A stretch of DNA of 64,000 nt, from the NCBI GenBank assembly GCA_022457065.1, contig JAJGBQ010000008.1, positions 1,054,001-1,118,000 on the forward strand, in the 5' to 3' direction. Origin of the DNA: Curvularia sp. ZM96 (lineage: Eukaryota > Ascomycota > Dothideomycetes > Pleosporales > Pleosporaceae). Of this stretch, positions 32,980 to 44,009 are shown one piece after another; positions within the stretch are counted from its first letter, which is position 1, and each line of letters begins with the position of its first letter. The notes beneath the pieces are model-generated. The model saw only the letters and a list, made by a program, of their open reading frames with translations, was not told the DNA's origin and searched no databases. The position numbers and the translations under genes were made by a program.

Positions 32980-33638
32980 GTCGCAGAAAATGCTGGATCA
33001 GTAGCTTGGCAATGCTGTCCTCCATATACGAACTGGCGCTACACTAGGGAGTTGTTCTATCTATCTGATATAGCCTTGTCATCATGCTTACTTGTTTTAC
33101 TTACGCTAGAGCCTTGTGATTATCATAATCGTCCAAGTGCTGAGATGCTCTATCAAAGCCACATGAGATTGCTCTGCAAAACGAGCACAGAGATTTGACC
33201 TTGAACTTTAAGCACTCTACCTTCTTTGTGGACGGCCGGCTTAATCACTCGGATGCTTTTTGTTCGCCTTGGTGGTAGTGCAGGACATGACACCCCGATA
33301 TACGTTATGCACAGCAAGTCACGTAGCGTCAGCATAATGGCAGTCAACAGAAGTAGGTGTTTTGCAAGTGCGATGCGCGTGGTGAGCAGATATCGTTTAG
33401 AAGTATCCGTGCTGACTTGTATCGCTTGTGGGTCCAGCAATCATACTTCTCGCTATCGTGTGGAATGGAGCATCCGATAGGGTTGATAATCAACGAATAG
33501 CGAACGATTGATGAACAGCAGATTGGCTGACTCGCAACAAATAGTCGCCACGTATAACCTCAACCTCTCTTCAGCTGGAAAGCAAATACAATAAAACAGC
33601 CGTCGCTTTTGAGAACACGTTCTCATTCTTAAGCCCCA
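32980..33638. other. Divergent intergenic region
   Basis: Between the SUR7 gene and the gene at 33639. ORFs overlap on both strands at 33153-33480 (the minus one is hydrophobic), but neither is convincing. Confidence 0.4.
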
Positions 33639-34441
33639 ATGGAGGAAACTATTGCCGACATAGACGCAATATGGCCTCTCCAAGACGATAGCTGTCTTAC
33701 GGCCAACGCTATGTCATACGTCGATGACTACGTCCAAGCCGTCGAGTTTGAGAAATACTTCGATAGTACCCTGCTGGGCTCCGACGCCTTATATCCAGAT
33801 CTATACGGGGCAACAGTGGATTGGGAGCCAGTGCTACAACGCAAGCATGCGCCAGCAACGCAAACGGAACAGTGGATTAACTCGCCGTTTTCGTATACCG
33901 CTTCCACTACAGCAGGTATGTTCTTACTACTGTATACATAGACTACATGAATTAACTTTACCAAGCTCACGGATTGTGTCTCCCAGTCGCCAAGACGGGA
34001 CCTGAACAACACCAAGCTTCCTATTCCTCCCCTGCACATCTTTGTACGGGTGAAAACGTGTCCTCTGCAAATAGTAATCTTTCAGTGACAGCTACAATAC
34101 CATTGGCATGGGAGCACATGCGAGAACCATGTTTACTTACTCCACAAAGCCTCGCTGTGCTGTCCCAATCGGCTAACAAGGAACTTGTTAGCGATGGCGC
34201 AAATGAAGGGGAAATCTGGGTATCGCCTGAAGACTTAGTCCTCCGTGACGGAAAAGACTTGGAATCAATGCAGGCCCGAGAAAGGCATGAAAGGGATGTG
34301 TGGAGAAGATACTCAAGAGCGGAGCATGAGATTGCGTCGCTACCAAGGCGAACGTATCGTAGCATCGTGCCTAAGAAACGAAAGGGAGACAGGAAGTCCA
34401 AGCAGGCTGATATGAATCGCCAAAACCTCTATAATTCGTAG
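33639..34441 (+). CDS. Unknown 243-aa protein, 2 exons
   Basis: Exons are 33639-33915 and 33987-34441 with a 71-nt intron (gtatgt..tcccag). The N-terminal half is acidic and aromatic (YVDDYVQAVEFEKYFD), reminiscent of an activation region. The C-terminal half has a charged helix (ERHERDVWRRYSRAEHEI) and a strongly basic end (PKKRKGDRKSKQ) that would serve as a nuclear localisation signal. The acidic-then-basic layout suggests a nuclear regulator, but no DNA-binding domain is recognisable. Confidence 0.55.
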
Positions 34442-35043
34442 TTATGCATCATGTATACTTTCTTTTTAGTGTTGTTGCGTGTATATATAGCAATCTACGC
34501 AGAGGTCTCTCAAACGCTCTATTGCCGCATCTCTTGAATTAGTTATTCTTACAAGATGTTCACATTGAACACCATACAAGTTACTTGCGGTGTGAACACC
34601 TTGTTACTGGCCGTAATCGTGCCCTGTACATGTTATTGCGTAGTCATGATTGCCACCCTTGGGGCCGATCGAACACAACTTCAGATTGGCTCTTTTTCTT
34701 GGACCGCACAAAGTAATTCCATATCACCATCTTCGTACAGTGAGCACTAACAAGGCGCGATAATACTCAATTGGACGCTGTCCAGGCACTGTATCAGTGG
34801 ACTTAAGCATCACAGCTAAGATTAGACGTGATATGAAAGCACTTTGTAACATGACAGCTATTCTGCACACGAAATACAACACGGCTTATGTCTTACTCAC
34901 TCTTCCTACCTGTAAGAAAAAGTACATGCACGCTCTCATCTTGAGTGGTGACTGGTATCTACAAACACAGCACAGTGGGTAAGGCTACCTACATATGATC
35001 CCCCGGTCTGCAGCCCGCATGCACTCCAACCGGACGGACATCT
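34442..35043. other. Intergenic with a possible micro-gene
   Basis: A 64-codon ORF at 34556-34750 encodes a hydrophobic Cys-containing segment (LLLAVIVPCTCYCVVMI) and might be a tiny membrane protein; support is weak. Nothing else seen. Confidence 0.3.
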
Positions 35044-35712
35044 ATGAGTTTACAAATGGACTTCGGAACAAACTTAGGAAAGCGCGCACTATCAGCTATA
35101 GAGCCAACAAGCTCGCCCAGCCGAAAGAGAGCTAGAGTGTCGCCTACCAAACCCAGCAAGCCGACCTTGCGCGTGGACTGCACTGTTGCGCAACAACGCC
35201 GCAAACCGCAGCCGTTTGTGTCACCATTGTCCTTCTACATCGACTCCAGCACGACGTTTACGAGCTCTACACATTCCGCGCGCGCCTCAGCCAGATTCTA
35301 CCAAGACCAGTTCTCTAGCCAGGTGTACGACTGTCATCAAACATACAACCACCAGGCACAGAGCCAGGCACAACCTCCAAGTAGATCGCCAGCAGCTCCA
35401 TACTGGCCAGGATTCTCAGGATATCAGCCGGCCTGGACTCCAACACGTCTCGAGCCCTATGGCTGCTACGACTTTGCGGATATGTGCCAAACAAGCGTCT
35501 CTTGTTCAATCTACTCTGCAGTTTCCAATGGCAACAAAATTTCTGGAGACTCCGCTAACGCTGCACGCATGAATGAACCCATCATGCCTCCTAATCAGTC
35601 CGGAGACGCTCGTAGCACCTTTGTCGATACCCTCGAATCCTGCCTACTAAGATTTCAAGGCTCGATAGAAGAAATGCTGGGGTTGATACCGCTGCTGCGT
35701 AGCCAGCAGTGA
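35044..35712 (+). CDS. Unknown nuclear-type disordered protein
   Basis: A 222-aa intronless protein. It has an SPSRKRARVSPTKPSK nuclear-localisation-like cluster near residue 25, a Gln/Ser/Pro/Tyr-rich low-complexity middle, and a short C-terminal helix (TLESCLLRFQGSIEEMLGL). No catalytic or DNA-binding domain is seen. Continuous codons and the C-terminal amphipathic helix favour a real gene, possibly a transcription-associated protein. Confidence 0.5.
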   Translation: MSLQMDFGTNLGKRALSAIEPTSSPSRKRARVSPTKPSKPTLRVDCTVAQQRRKPQPFVSPLSFYIDSSTTFTSSTHSARASARFYQDQFSSQVYDCHQTYNHQAQSQAQPPSRSPAAPYWPGFSGYQPAWTPTRLEPYGCYDFADMCQTSVSCSIYSAVSNGNKISGDSANAARMNEPIMPPNQSGDARSTFVDTLESCLLRFQGSIEEMLGLIPLLRSQQ

Positions 35713-36793
35713 TATGGGATTTTCGAGCCGTAGGTTGTTGCGTGCAGTGTTGACTGAACAATACACTTTGTTTGTGAATTTAGTCTCTATTTCGTGTAAT
35801 CAGTATATAGAAAGGCGGCCTATATGGACTGAGAGGGCGCATTCACTAGATCAAATTACATTTTTCTACAATTCTTCTGCCTTCACTTCTCTTGATTACT
35901 TTTACGACGCTGCCAGGCCTATTATCACTTGGTCATAGCGCTCTAGCATGCCTACTGTACTTTGTCTGTCTCTAGCTCTCATAGCAATCATCCCTGTGAC
36001 ACTAAGTATTCCGTTTTTCTTTTTTTGCTTTGTGCTGTTTTGGGTTGTCCAGACTTTTGCAGTGGCATTATACAAGTGAATGGTATGTGTTTGCAGCCAT
36101 TTGCTCGACACTAGATAGCACCTTCACACACTCTAGCAAACTGCACACCGTATAGTGTGTTGCGAGCTAGTGTTATGGCTACGACTAAAATTAGGTGGCG
36201 TGTGTGTGTAAGTACTTAGAATCAACGTGCACTGTACAGAAAGGTTTACCCTAGTACAGTTACTAGCGAATGCGGCTTCACCTCTGCGCGTGGCCGCAAA
36301 CACGGTTTTGCTCAACCCACCTTCCATACGTAGTTTAGCGCTTGGTGGTGTCCGCAAAACAATCGACATGATTGGCCAGTAATTGGTAAAATGATGACTA
36401 GACTCGAGCGAGCCTACCTGCAGTGGTGAACCCCCAATCGCTAGCGGCTGTATCGGTTCACGAAACGGCCAACCTCTCAACATGCAAATAGCTGACAGTA
36501 AACAAGCTTCTTGTACTTATTCTATGTAGGCTAGTGGCTCGGTCTTCGACATATGTCATTCCGAAACAGCTCCCATCTAGAGCTGACATGCCGCTTCCCG
36601 CTGCTTATCGGGTTACTTATCCGTAGAAGTAAAGACAATTTATCAGCATAATCACTATGAGACTTATAAACGTGGTTATTCAGGGTAGCAAATATGCAGT
36701 TTTAATAACTTCTTGTTTTTTCGTATACCAGAGTCAACACCCTCAGCATCTCCAGTAGTAGTTCGCCAAATAGAGTTAGTAATTGATCTCAAC
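35713..36793. other. AT-rich intergenic, contains MITE copy 4
   Basis: No gene besides the MITE at 36255-36452. Confidence 0.5.
36255..36452 (-). mobile_element. MITE copy 4 (198 bp, inverted relative to copy 1)
   Basis: Its first ~59 bases are identical to the reverse complement of the end of copy 1 (10141-10339), so the two belong to one subfamily. It is TA-flanked with degenerate TIRs. Confidence 0.85.
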
Positions 36794-37141
36794 ATGAGCA
36801 AGACCTCTATCACGTTAGAGCGGAAGGCAAAGACCGGCGTTTTGATGCGATCGTGTCTTGAATTTCCTAATACTCGAAACTCTGGCAATACCAGAAACAG
36901 TGCCGTCCCCAAGACTCGATTGAAGCGTTGTGGAAACACCAAGCCTAAAACGTATCAGCCCGGCCCTGGTCCCTATTCTCTTGAATCTCGTAATACTCAG
37001 AACTTCCGCAATACCAGAAATAACGTTGCTGTTCAGAAGACTACAGTGAAGCATCGTGGATTCGCCAAGCCCAAAATGCACAAGCGCGGCCTTGGTCCCT
37101 ATTCTCTTCGTAGTGGATGTGACACTATCAAGTTGGAGTGA
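36794..37141 (+). CDS. Unknown small basic protein with internal duplication
   Basis: 115 aa from the ATG at 36794; the frame is open from 36713. It contains two diverged copies of a ~46-residue unit: NTRNSGNTRN...NTKPKTYQPGPGPYSLES, then NTQNFRNTRN...FAKPKMHKRGLGPYSLRS. It is very basic and Asn/Arg-rich, with no signal peptide. No family is recognised, and it may be a spurious ORF over a DNA-level repeat. Confidence 0.35.
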   Translation: MSKTSITLERKAKTGVLMRSCLEFPNTRNSGNTRNSAVPKTRLKRCGNTKPKTYQPGPGPYSLESRNTQNFRNTRNNVAVQKTTVKHRGFAKPKMHKRGLGPYSLRSGCDTIKLE

Positions 37142-37510
37142 TTAGGAGAGGCTGTTGGAGAAATCTGTCGAAAATAGCCCCTCTTTCTACTTCTGGAAGA
37201 CTGATTGTGGTAAATTTGTATGCTCTCTCATTCTGCATTAGTTTCTCTCTCCTGCTTGCTCCAATTTAGTACGCTCAACTGTAATCAAAGAGTGCTTGAG
37301 AGTACTAGCACAGACTTCCCGAGCTCAGGACTGAGAACATGAATCTCAAACATGCAACTAGTTCTCAAGTAGATGATACAGCAATACATAATAGTACCTT
37401 GCCATATTCAATAACTGCTAGCTAGGATAAGAGTGCAAACATTGTGAGATGCGGAAAACGATGTCCCCTAAGTTAACCAAAGTTTCACGAGGAAAGGAAT
37501 GATGTGAAAC
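37142..37510. other. Intergenic
   Basis: AT-rich, nothing recognised. Confidence 0.5.
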
Positions 37511-37765
37511 TTAATTCTTGATAACCCAATGTCCATTCACGAATATCATGGTTTTACCAGTTTTATGGTGGACTCTGACATGATGAGCTGTTGTTCTTAA
37601 CACAATACTAGACGATACGCGACTGATGGGAGAGATGCGAAACTCTCTGAGAATCCCTTTCTCTTTGTTCTGCTCATTCCAGAACGGCAAGCTCGTTAAT
37701 CTAAGCAAGGTGGTAAAAGCTTGGGTAATGCAGACAATCAACAAGCGAAATGATATTTTCAACAT
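37511..37765 (-). CDS. Possible small secreted protein
   Basis: An 84-aa ORF starting with a signal-peptide-like segment (KISFRLLIVCITQAFTTLL). The mature part is basic and Cys-free. It sits alone in an AT-rich stretch, as effector candidates often do, but size and composition give only weak support. Confidence 0.3.
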   Translation of the reverse strand: MLKISFRLLIVCITQAFTTLLRLTSLPFWNEQNKEKGILREFRISPISRVSSSIVLRTTAHHVRVHHKTGKTMIFVNGHWVIKN

Positions 37766-38222
37766 TTAATCGCATGTATTAACTACCCCTTTCTGCTTTG
37801 GAATGCCAGGTAATTCGGTCTACTGTGATATCAATCATGACATAAGTGACCTTTTGATACCTCAGCAGTATCTATCTGCCAAACCTAGAAACAACAGAGA
37901 TAATCCAACTCATGTCACCATTAATGCACATGAGCTTTCACTGTTCGAGTGTGATTATAATTACGTAATATAAGCATGTAGTTATAGCATAAATATTCCT
38001 TATCCAATTGCGCTAACTATCTGGATGCCTCTAATTAGTTTGCTAGCGGTTTCTCACAGCGACTATTCAAAAGTAGCGAAACTTGTATCTTAACAGCAGA
38101 TATTCTCTTACGTACAACATTTCGCTACAAGCAGAGAGTCTTGTGCATTTATGCTCAAACCCTGTTCACCAAGGAAAGTAACGACTACACAAATCATGGC
38201 AGAGGTGACACGTAATAACAGT
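37766..38222. other. Intergenic
   Basis: AT-rich, no gene or repeat recognised. Confidence 0.5.
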
Positions 38223-39773
38223 CTATTTATCCGCCTTGAGTTGAGGCCACCAGTCATAGCGCTTTTTCATTTCCTGCCGCTGAGATTCGCCGATGTTCTT
38301 GCCACATTGAATACATTTGTCAACTCCATTTCTCCACAAACACCAAGTTCTAGCAGGATCTGCATCGTCCAGTCTCTTCCTAAGACGAGTTGCACCTTCT
38401 CTCTTCTGATCAAGACACACAGTGAACCCGCGGAGCAGAAGACAGTCTCCATTGCGAATACACTGCTTTGGCTTGCCGGATGAGTTTCCGCCACCGTTGA
38501 CATGCCCCTTTAGGCCGAACACCGCTCTTTCGACTCTAATTGGGGGAAACCCTTTTATTGACCAGTCTGTAATTTGCAAATTATCTTTATCCCTTTCAAC
38601 GACTATCCCCATTGTGTTCACTAGTTCTGATTTTCCTTGTAGCATGACCAACAAGAGAAGAGGAATGAAGGCATTGCCGTCACATACTACTTGATCCCTT
38701 CTATTCGATGCTGCTAGTCAAAAATTATTGCCTGCTGTGTCGGATGGCTGTCGCCAAGTTTGCTGACCATCTGCATCCCCAGTGACTAGCTGATCTTGTA
38801 TGAGTCCGGGACATGGTGTGGAAAAGGTAAACTTTGGCCCATCATTCGTGGTAGAAGCCCATTTTGGAGCCAGAGATCTTTTTGGGTGTTTTATTTTTGG
38901 TTTCTTTCGAGGATCAGTCGTAGTTTCTGGAGTGTCGTCCGTTCCCGTCAGAAGCTGAAGTGTGCGTTTTCCTACAGCAGTGACATTTTGGTTGAATGGC
39001 TTTATGTTCGTTCCGTCTAAGCCATCCAGAGGCCTAGACAGGAATTCTTGTGTCGTCGAGTTTGGTGATGGGGCTTTTTGATCATCGTCTCTAATTCCCA
39101 TCTGACCATCATGAGACAGGTCAGTTTCCGATTTGTTCAATGCGATTGTTGGGGTGCATGAAACCAACGAACTGGGATCGGATGCTTTCTGAAGAGCTTC
39201 TGCCAGCCATGCGTTCGTTTCTTGCATATTTGCAGCATCGATCTGCAGTTTTTCGTTTCGATTGCAAGCACCTGATAGTTGTTTTCGTAAAGTCTTGTTT
39301 ATCTGCTCTATCTCTTCTCGTTGACCACGTTCAGATGCAATCTTCTCGTTCGCGTCGTCAATTCTTCTCTTAGATGCTTTTTTTAGCTTCTCATGGGCAG
39401 CCTTTTCTTTGGACAACAAAGATTCGTAATTTTTTATAGATAGCTCTGCTTCTTGGATCTGTTTCTGTTGTGAGCCACGACGAATATGTATCGATCAAGA
39501 CACACTTGCCCTTTTGTCTTGTTGCATGTCCTTTGCTTTTAGTTCCTGATTTTCAGTCTCGAGCTTCTCCACAAGATTATTGGTATCGTGAAGCTCTTTT
39601 TCCAGACTTTCTATGTAGTTTTCAGTCGTCTTAGATTCGCCTTCGAGCTTGCTGATCTTTTCGTCCTTCTGAGAGCTGTGCACTATCAATGGCAGTCTGT
39701 ACAATCAAGATAAGCTTTCATACCAGTATCTACACATATCCCCATCATAAATATCTTCAGTGTTGCCTGCCAT
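38223..39773 (-). CDS. Coiled-coil protein, multi-exon
   Basis: Proposed exons: a short start at 39773 (MAGNTEDIYDGD), a 39-nt intron, an exon to 39510, a GC-AG intron at 39465-39509 (AGG|gcaagt..acaacag), a long exon to ~38780, and a last exon from ~38725 to 38223. The first ~200 residues are a long coiled coil (KLEGESKTTENYIESLEKEL, then KQIQEAELSIKNYES...). The middle is disordered with basic PKIKHPKRS. The C-terminal ~150 residues look folded and Cys-containing (RTWCLWRNGVDKCIQCG). The GC-AG intron keeps the frame and matches the GCAAGT consensus. The outer introns (39 nt first, ~54 nt last with donor gtcagc) are tentative. No family recognised. Confidence 0.5.
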
Positions 39774-40211
39774 ACTTAAATCGTAGCGTATAGGGGGTAC
39801 AAGTTAATCGTGGCGGCAAACAAACGTGTCCAATGATTGTGAACCTCCAGGAGATAGCAGCCTTCTTTTTTCTACTCTACCACATTTTATCTTGTAGAAT
39901 TAAATTGCTTACTCTTATGTAGCCCCTCTTTCTCATACATAAGACTAACTATACAAGAAGTAGTCTTGTCAGCAACTAGCTCACTCTGTTGCCCCTCGAC
40001 AACAAAAGATAATCATACTGATGAGTTCGTATTCATTAATGGGTCTGGCAAAGCTGACATGTAGTAGATGCATACTTAGCCACGCTGCGTTATTCTTACT
40101 CTGCATGCAGTGAGCACGTCTAGGGGATGATGATGCACATTAAAAAATAATTACAGCCTTTGGTCCTGTACTTCTCGTCATCGATTCCGACTTGCAGACT
40201 ACAGCAACGCA
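39774..40211. other. Divergent intergenic region
   Basis: Upstream flank of the coiled-coil gene (minus) and the gene at 40212 (plus); nothing else seen. Confidence 0.5.
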
Positions 40212-40856
40212 ATGCCATGTTTATCCTCTCAAGACCGTACGGAGAATATAGTAGATTGTAAGACCAGAAAAACTAGAACAAGTAGCATATCACCAGACAG
40301 CGATAGATTTACACGTGGCCAACATTTGGAGACATCGAAATATGTCCACCTCATCCGTGCCTTGGAGGATATCCCAAGGCGTCACATTCTAGCTAGGGCG
40401 CTGCCATTGTACATGCGAAACAGACATGACTTCTCCTATCGACCAATGCAAGAGGACGTGTGGTGTTTAGTTCTAGATCCAAAAACAAATAAAACCCATT
40501 TCGAGCTACTTTCTGAGTGTCAGGAGAGGATGAGATTGGGAGAATTTGTGTATGAAGACAGAGATTGGGGACAGGGTGTGCACCCAAGAGCAGACAGAGA
40601 ATGGTCTTCCAAACTACGGTTCAGGAGGAAGTGGTCGAAAAGTCGTTATACAATTAGGGATGTAGTCGCTTTTAGAGCGAAAGAGAAAAAGCAAGTCACG
40701 GTACTCTTGTCACCTACGAAGAAGTCGCACAAGTCACTCAGCAAGATCAGAAAGTGGCATAAATACATCTGCGATGAGCCGGTGCGATTACCTCTTAGTG
40801 ATTTTCCACCGAGGGTGCGAAAAGAACTTCAAAGTAGCATGAATACGAGAACATAG
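40212..40856 (+). CDS. Unknown 214-aa protein
   Basis: An intronless, basic protein. After a Ser/Thr-rich start it has a segment rich in Trp and charged residues (DVWCLVLDPKTNKTHFELLS, GEFVYEDRDWGQGVHP) and a Lys/Arg-rich C-terminal third (KSHKSLSKIRKWHKYIC). No motif is recognised. Regular codons over 645 bp and compositional order suggest a genuine gene, perhaps lineage-restricted. Confidence 0.5.
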   Translation: MPCLSSQDRTENIVDCKTRKTRTSSISPDSDRFTRGQHLETSKYVHLIRALEDIPRRHILARALPLYMRNRHDFSYRPMQEDVWCLVLDPKTNKTHFELLSECQERMRLGEFVYEDRDWGQGVHPRADREWSSKLRFRRKWSKSRYTIRDVVAFRAKEKKQVTVLLSPTKKSHKSLSKIRKWHKYICDEPVRLPLSDFPPRVRKELQSSMNTRT

Positions 40857-42590
40857 TTCACCTAGGAGGTGTGATGATAGGTAAATTGTCCTAGCTTGCG
40901 TCTGTGAAGCCATGAGAACAGCCATAACACCCCGTTTGTATGTGTGAGAGGATCCGAGTAGCTCTTGTTTACTTCTGATAAGGGCAGAAACTATGTAGTT
41001 AATTCAGATATCGAAGAACAGCATTTATTATGATATAGATATGCTAGATGCTTTTTATGTGTACATTTAATCTGTATTTTTCCTCGCAACACGCGAGCTT
41101 GCTAGATCCTGTTGGGTGCATAGATCGAGTGCTGCTCCGAAGACCGGACACGCCTCAAGATCTAGAATATGCAATGCACCACATCCCATACATCGTCTAA
41201 CGCTAGAATTCTCACAGCGCCGTACATATCTGCATTGGCGAGCCACGTGGGGCTCGCAAGTCGCAGAATTTCGGGTTGTCGTCGGACTCCTTCATGCTAG
41301 CAGCACTAGAACGGTAAAGGTCTCTTTCCAATTATGTAGCATCGCATTAGCTCAAAGTCTAGATAGAACGCGTGCCTAGTTGATTATGTTTCGTGTCTTC
41401 TCCACCACTCATATCCCGAAGTAAACAATGGAGCTTGTCATTCGATCCTCTCTTTTCGCTTGCCGTGTTCTCTTCAATTGGCGACAACGAACTCGAATAT
41501 CGATATGTCCTGGCGCACAGTTTTGTGATGATTATCTGAGACACTATGGGCGCCCGTCTGTAAGTTTGAGAGGCCTCTGCTGCGCTAGCTAGTAGTTCCA
41601 CACGTTTTTCGTGAGATCCTTCCTTGTCTATACGAGGTACGCGATGACTGCAGTCATCCCGCTTGGCTAACCTAACAAGGGATGAAGATTTAAAGATGGA
41701 GCGGGCATCTTGAGTGCTAGGCAAACCGATGTCTGCTTGCATTGCGAAGTTTGAAAGAGCTTGATGTCAATGTGGTAAGTACGCGGGGGGTAGTCAGAAG
41801 AACCCTTCAATGCTGGTGCTACTGGTACCGCTGCAGATATTAAGCCAGTATGAGTTCATAGGACTATCTAGAACTTCGATTGCTGGCAAAAAAATCAATC
41901 TGTGCCATACAAGCATCAAGTGTGTCACAAAATTAAGACATTGTGTAAGCAACATAATCGAACTACCATGTAGATTATTTGGGCATTGCCAATGTCTTAC
42001 GTCATATGCCTTCGCCCCAACTGCTACAAATCAGCAGAATTGCCACAACAACGTGCACTAAACGTGATTGAAACTACCTTAGATTATGAACTCATTTGGA
42101 GCGCTCCCTTGTAAGACTTTAAAATTTGCATCACACGCTCGACGGACGATGTGATCTCATACACTCTCATGCATTTGCAGCTTCCGCTTTGCACAATTGA
42201 CTCACTTGTTATCTCACGCGGGACATGGATCCGCCTGGCACACGCTTATCCGGAAAAACTTCAGGCTTTATAGATATGACACATTGATTTGTCTGAGCGT
42301 CTGAAAGAATACGGACCCATACCATTGCTGGGAGAAGCTATTACAATTTGGGTAATATTACCGCTAAGTGATAGAGGCTTAGCGTGGGATTAAAGGTCGT
42401 CTGCTTACAGAAACCGGAAGCTGCAAGTGCATGAGAGTGTAAGCCTATTCGAGAGTTTACTAAACACATAGAAAGGACTAAGGCCCATATAATTTGGCCA
42501 CCCACGACTACGACAGACTCAATCAAGTCCTTTGCGCACTAAACTCACATCTCGCACGAGAACTCTTACTCCACCTCATCTATACACTAC
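40857..42590. other. Long intergenic region with one weak ORF
   Basis: About 1.7 kb. A 127-codon ORF on the minus strand (41359-41742) is basic and Ser-rich with no recognisable domain; I do not annotate it as a gene. No repeats or RNA genes seen. Confidence 0.35.
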
Positions 42591-43028
42591 ATGTCCCACG
42601 CCATAGATACTACGAACATGCAAGCGACCGGACGGCGCAACCCTGGGCGTAAATGCCGTGAAAAATCCAGGAGTTGTCAGGAGATTGAAATTGACAGTGG
42701 AATTGACAGCGGTGATGACAGTGGAATTGAGAGCAGTGATGACAGTGAAAGTGAAAGCGATGATGACAATGGAATTGACAGCGATGACGACAGTGAAATC
42801 GAGCTCCAGTCTAACATAAGCGTTGTCGACGAAGATGAAGAGGAAAATAGAGCCAATGATGAATACAGCCCAAACGGGGATGACACTGATACAGACTCAG
42901 GATATAGCGATAGCTATTCGGACACTGCATCGTTGTGCGAAAGTGATCTAGAGATCATTGAGGAGGGCTTGAGAATCATCGAACTCAGCTCAAGCAATAG
43001 CAAAACTTCCCGTAGCGGATTGCCATGA
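42591..43028 (+). CDS. Acidic Asp/Ser-repeat protein
   Basis: A 145-aa intronless protein. Residues ~30-70 are an imperfect tandem repeat of the DSGIDSGDDSGIESSDDSE type, encoded by degenerate repeats at ~42690-42800. A further acidic Asp/Glu/Ser stretch and a short C-terminal helix (LEIIEEGLRIIEL) follow. It is highly acidic and disordered, like histone- or Ca2+-binding acidic tails, but no function can be assigned. A MITE begins 14 bp after its stop codon. Confidence 0.45.
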   Translation: MSHAIDTTNMQATGRRNPGRKCREKSRSCQEIEIDSGIDSGDDSGIESSDDSESESDDDNGIDSDDDSEIELQSNISVVDEDEEENRANDEYSPNGDDTDTDSGYSDSYSDTASLCESDLEIIEEGLRIIELSSSNSKTSRSGLP

Positions 43029-43041
43029 TCCGACAAATGCT

Positions 43042-43239
43042 TACAGTTGCTAGCGATTGCGGCTTCACCCCTGTGTACAGCTGTGCAATGGCTTTGAACA
43101 GTCTAATCCTCTGCATGTGGTTTAGCGCTAGATGTTTGCTACACAATAGTCAATATGATTGGTCAATCATCCATCTAATGATGACTGATTTTGTGAGATG
43201 CTGCACGCAGAGGTGAAGCCGTAATCTCCAACGACTGTC
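43042..43239 (+). mobile_element. MITE copy 5 (~198 bp)
   Basis: TIRs CAGTTGCTAGCGATTGCGGC... / ...GCCGTAATCTCCAACGACTG. The left TA is present; the right TA has become TC. The interior differs from the other two subfamilies. Confidence 0.8.
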
Positions 43240-44009
43240 ATCATGTCAAGGTTTGTTGAACAATAAAGGCAACCTTTGACAGGACAACTCGTTGCGGTGC
43301 AGGAGATATGTCTCGAAGGGGGCTGCAAGGAGTAAGCACGGAGCAATTGGTTTAACTGCTATGGAAAGCCAATCGGCTACAGCAACTGAGTCGGCTTCAA
43401 GGAACTAAGATTGCGTCGATCTTTGCAGGCCCTCTTCTGGGATTGCTCTTTCACAATAGCACCATTCATAACTACAAATTGGAAGACTAATGTCAGTCCC
43501 TGGGACCCGGGACGCACCCCGTCGCAAGACGGACAGGAGGTGCTTTGAGATCAAGCGATTATAATCAGTTTTCCGAGAACGTGTCAATAATATACAGTCT
43601 TTTGTTAATAGTCGCCTGGCCTACTATAGCCTCCTTTTGTACCTCAAGATACAAAAATTACACTGTCGTTGACGCCTGGACGCCGTATACAGTAGAGGCT
43701 TTAAGTGTGCTAAAATTAAAGGCTATGCTATACAGCATGGCACTTGATCCCTAAGACTCCATTAAAGTAATACACTAACTTATCTAGGGTCACGAAGGTT
43801 ACTATAGGTATGGGAAGTCACCGCCAGCCTTGTGGCGATTGTCGCGCGCTTGTTCATGCCTGATTAGCACCCTGGTCGGTACCTGAGATCGAAGCAGCTT
43901 CCTAATGCGGCGGGTGCGAGATTGGTCCCGCTCTTAAAATACGAGTAGTGTGTACTTAATCTATTCTAAGCTAAGAAGCTAACTAACTAGTGACTTTGTA
44001 GGCTTATGC
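43240..44009. other. Intergenic
   Basis: No confident gene; a 69-codon ORF at 43545 is featureless. Confidence 0.45.

Noticed and set aside
41359..41742. 127-codon minus-strand ORF
   Set aside because: Has an ATG and open frame but no domain, signal or splice support; left as a possible gene only.
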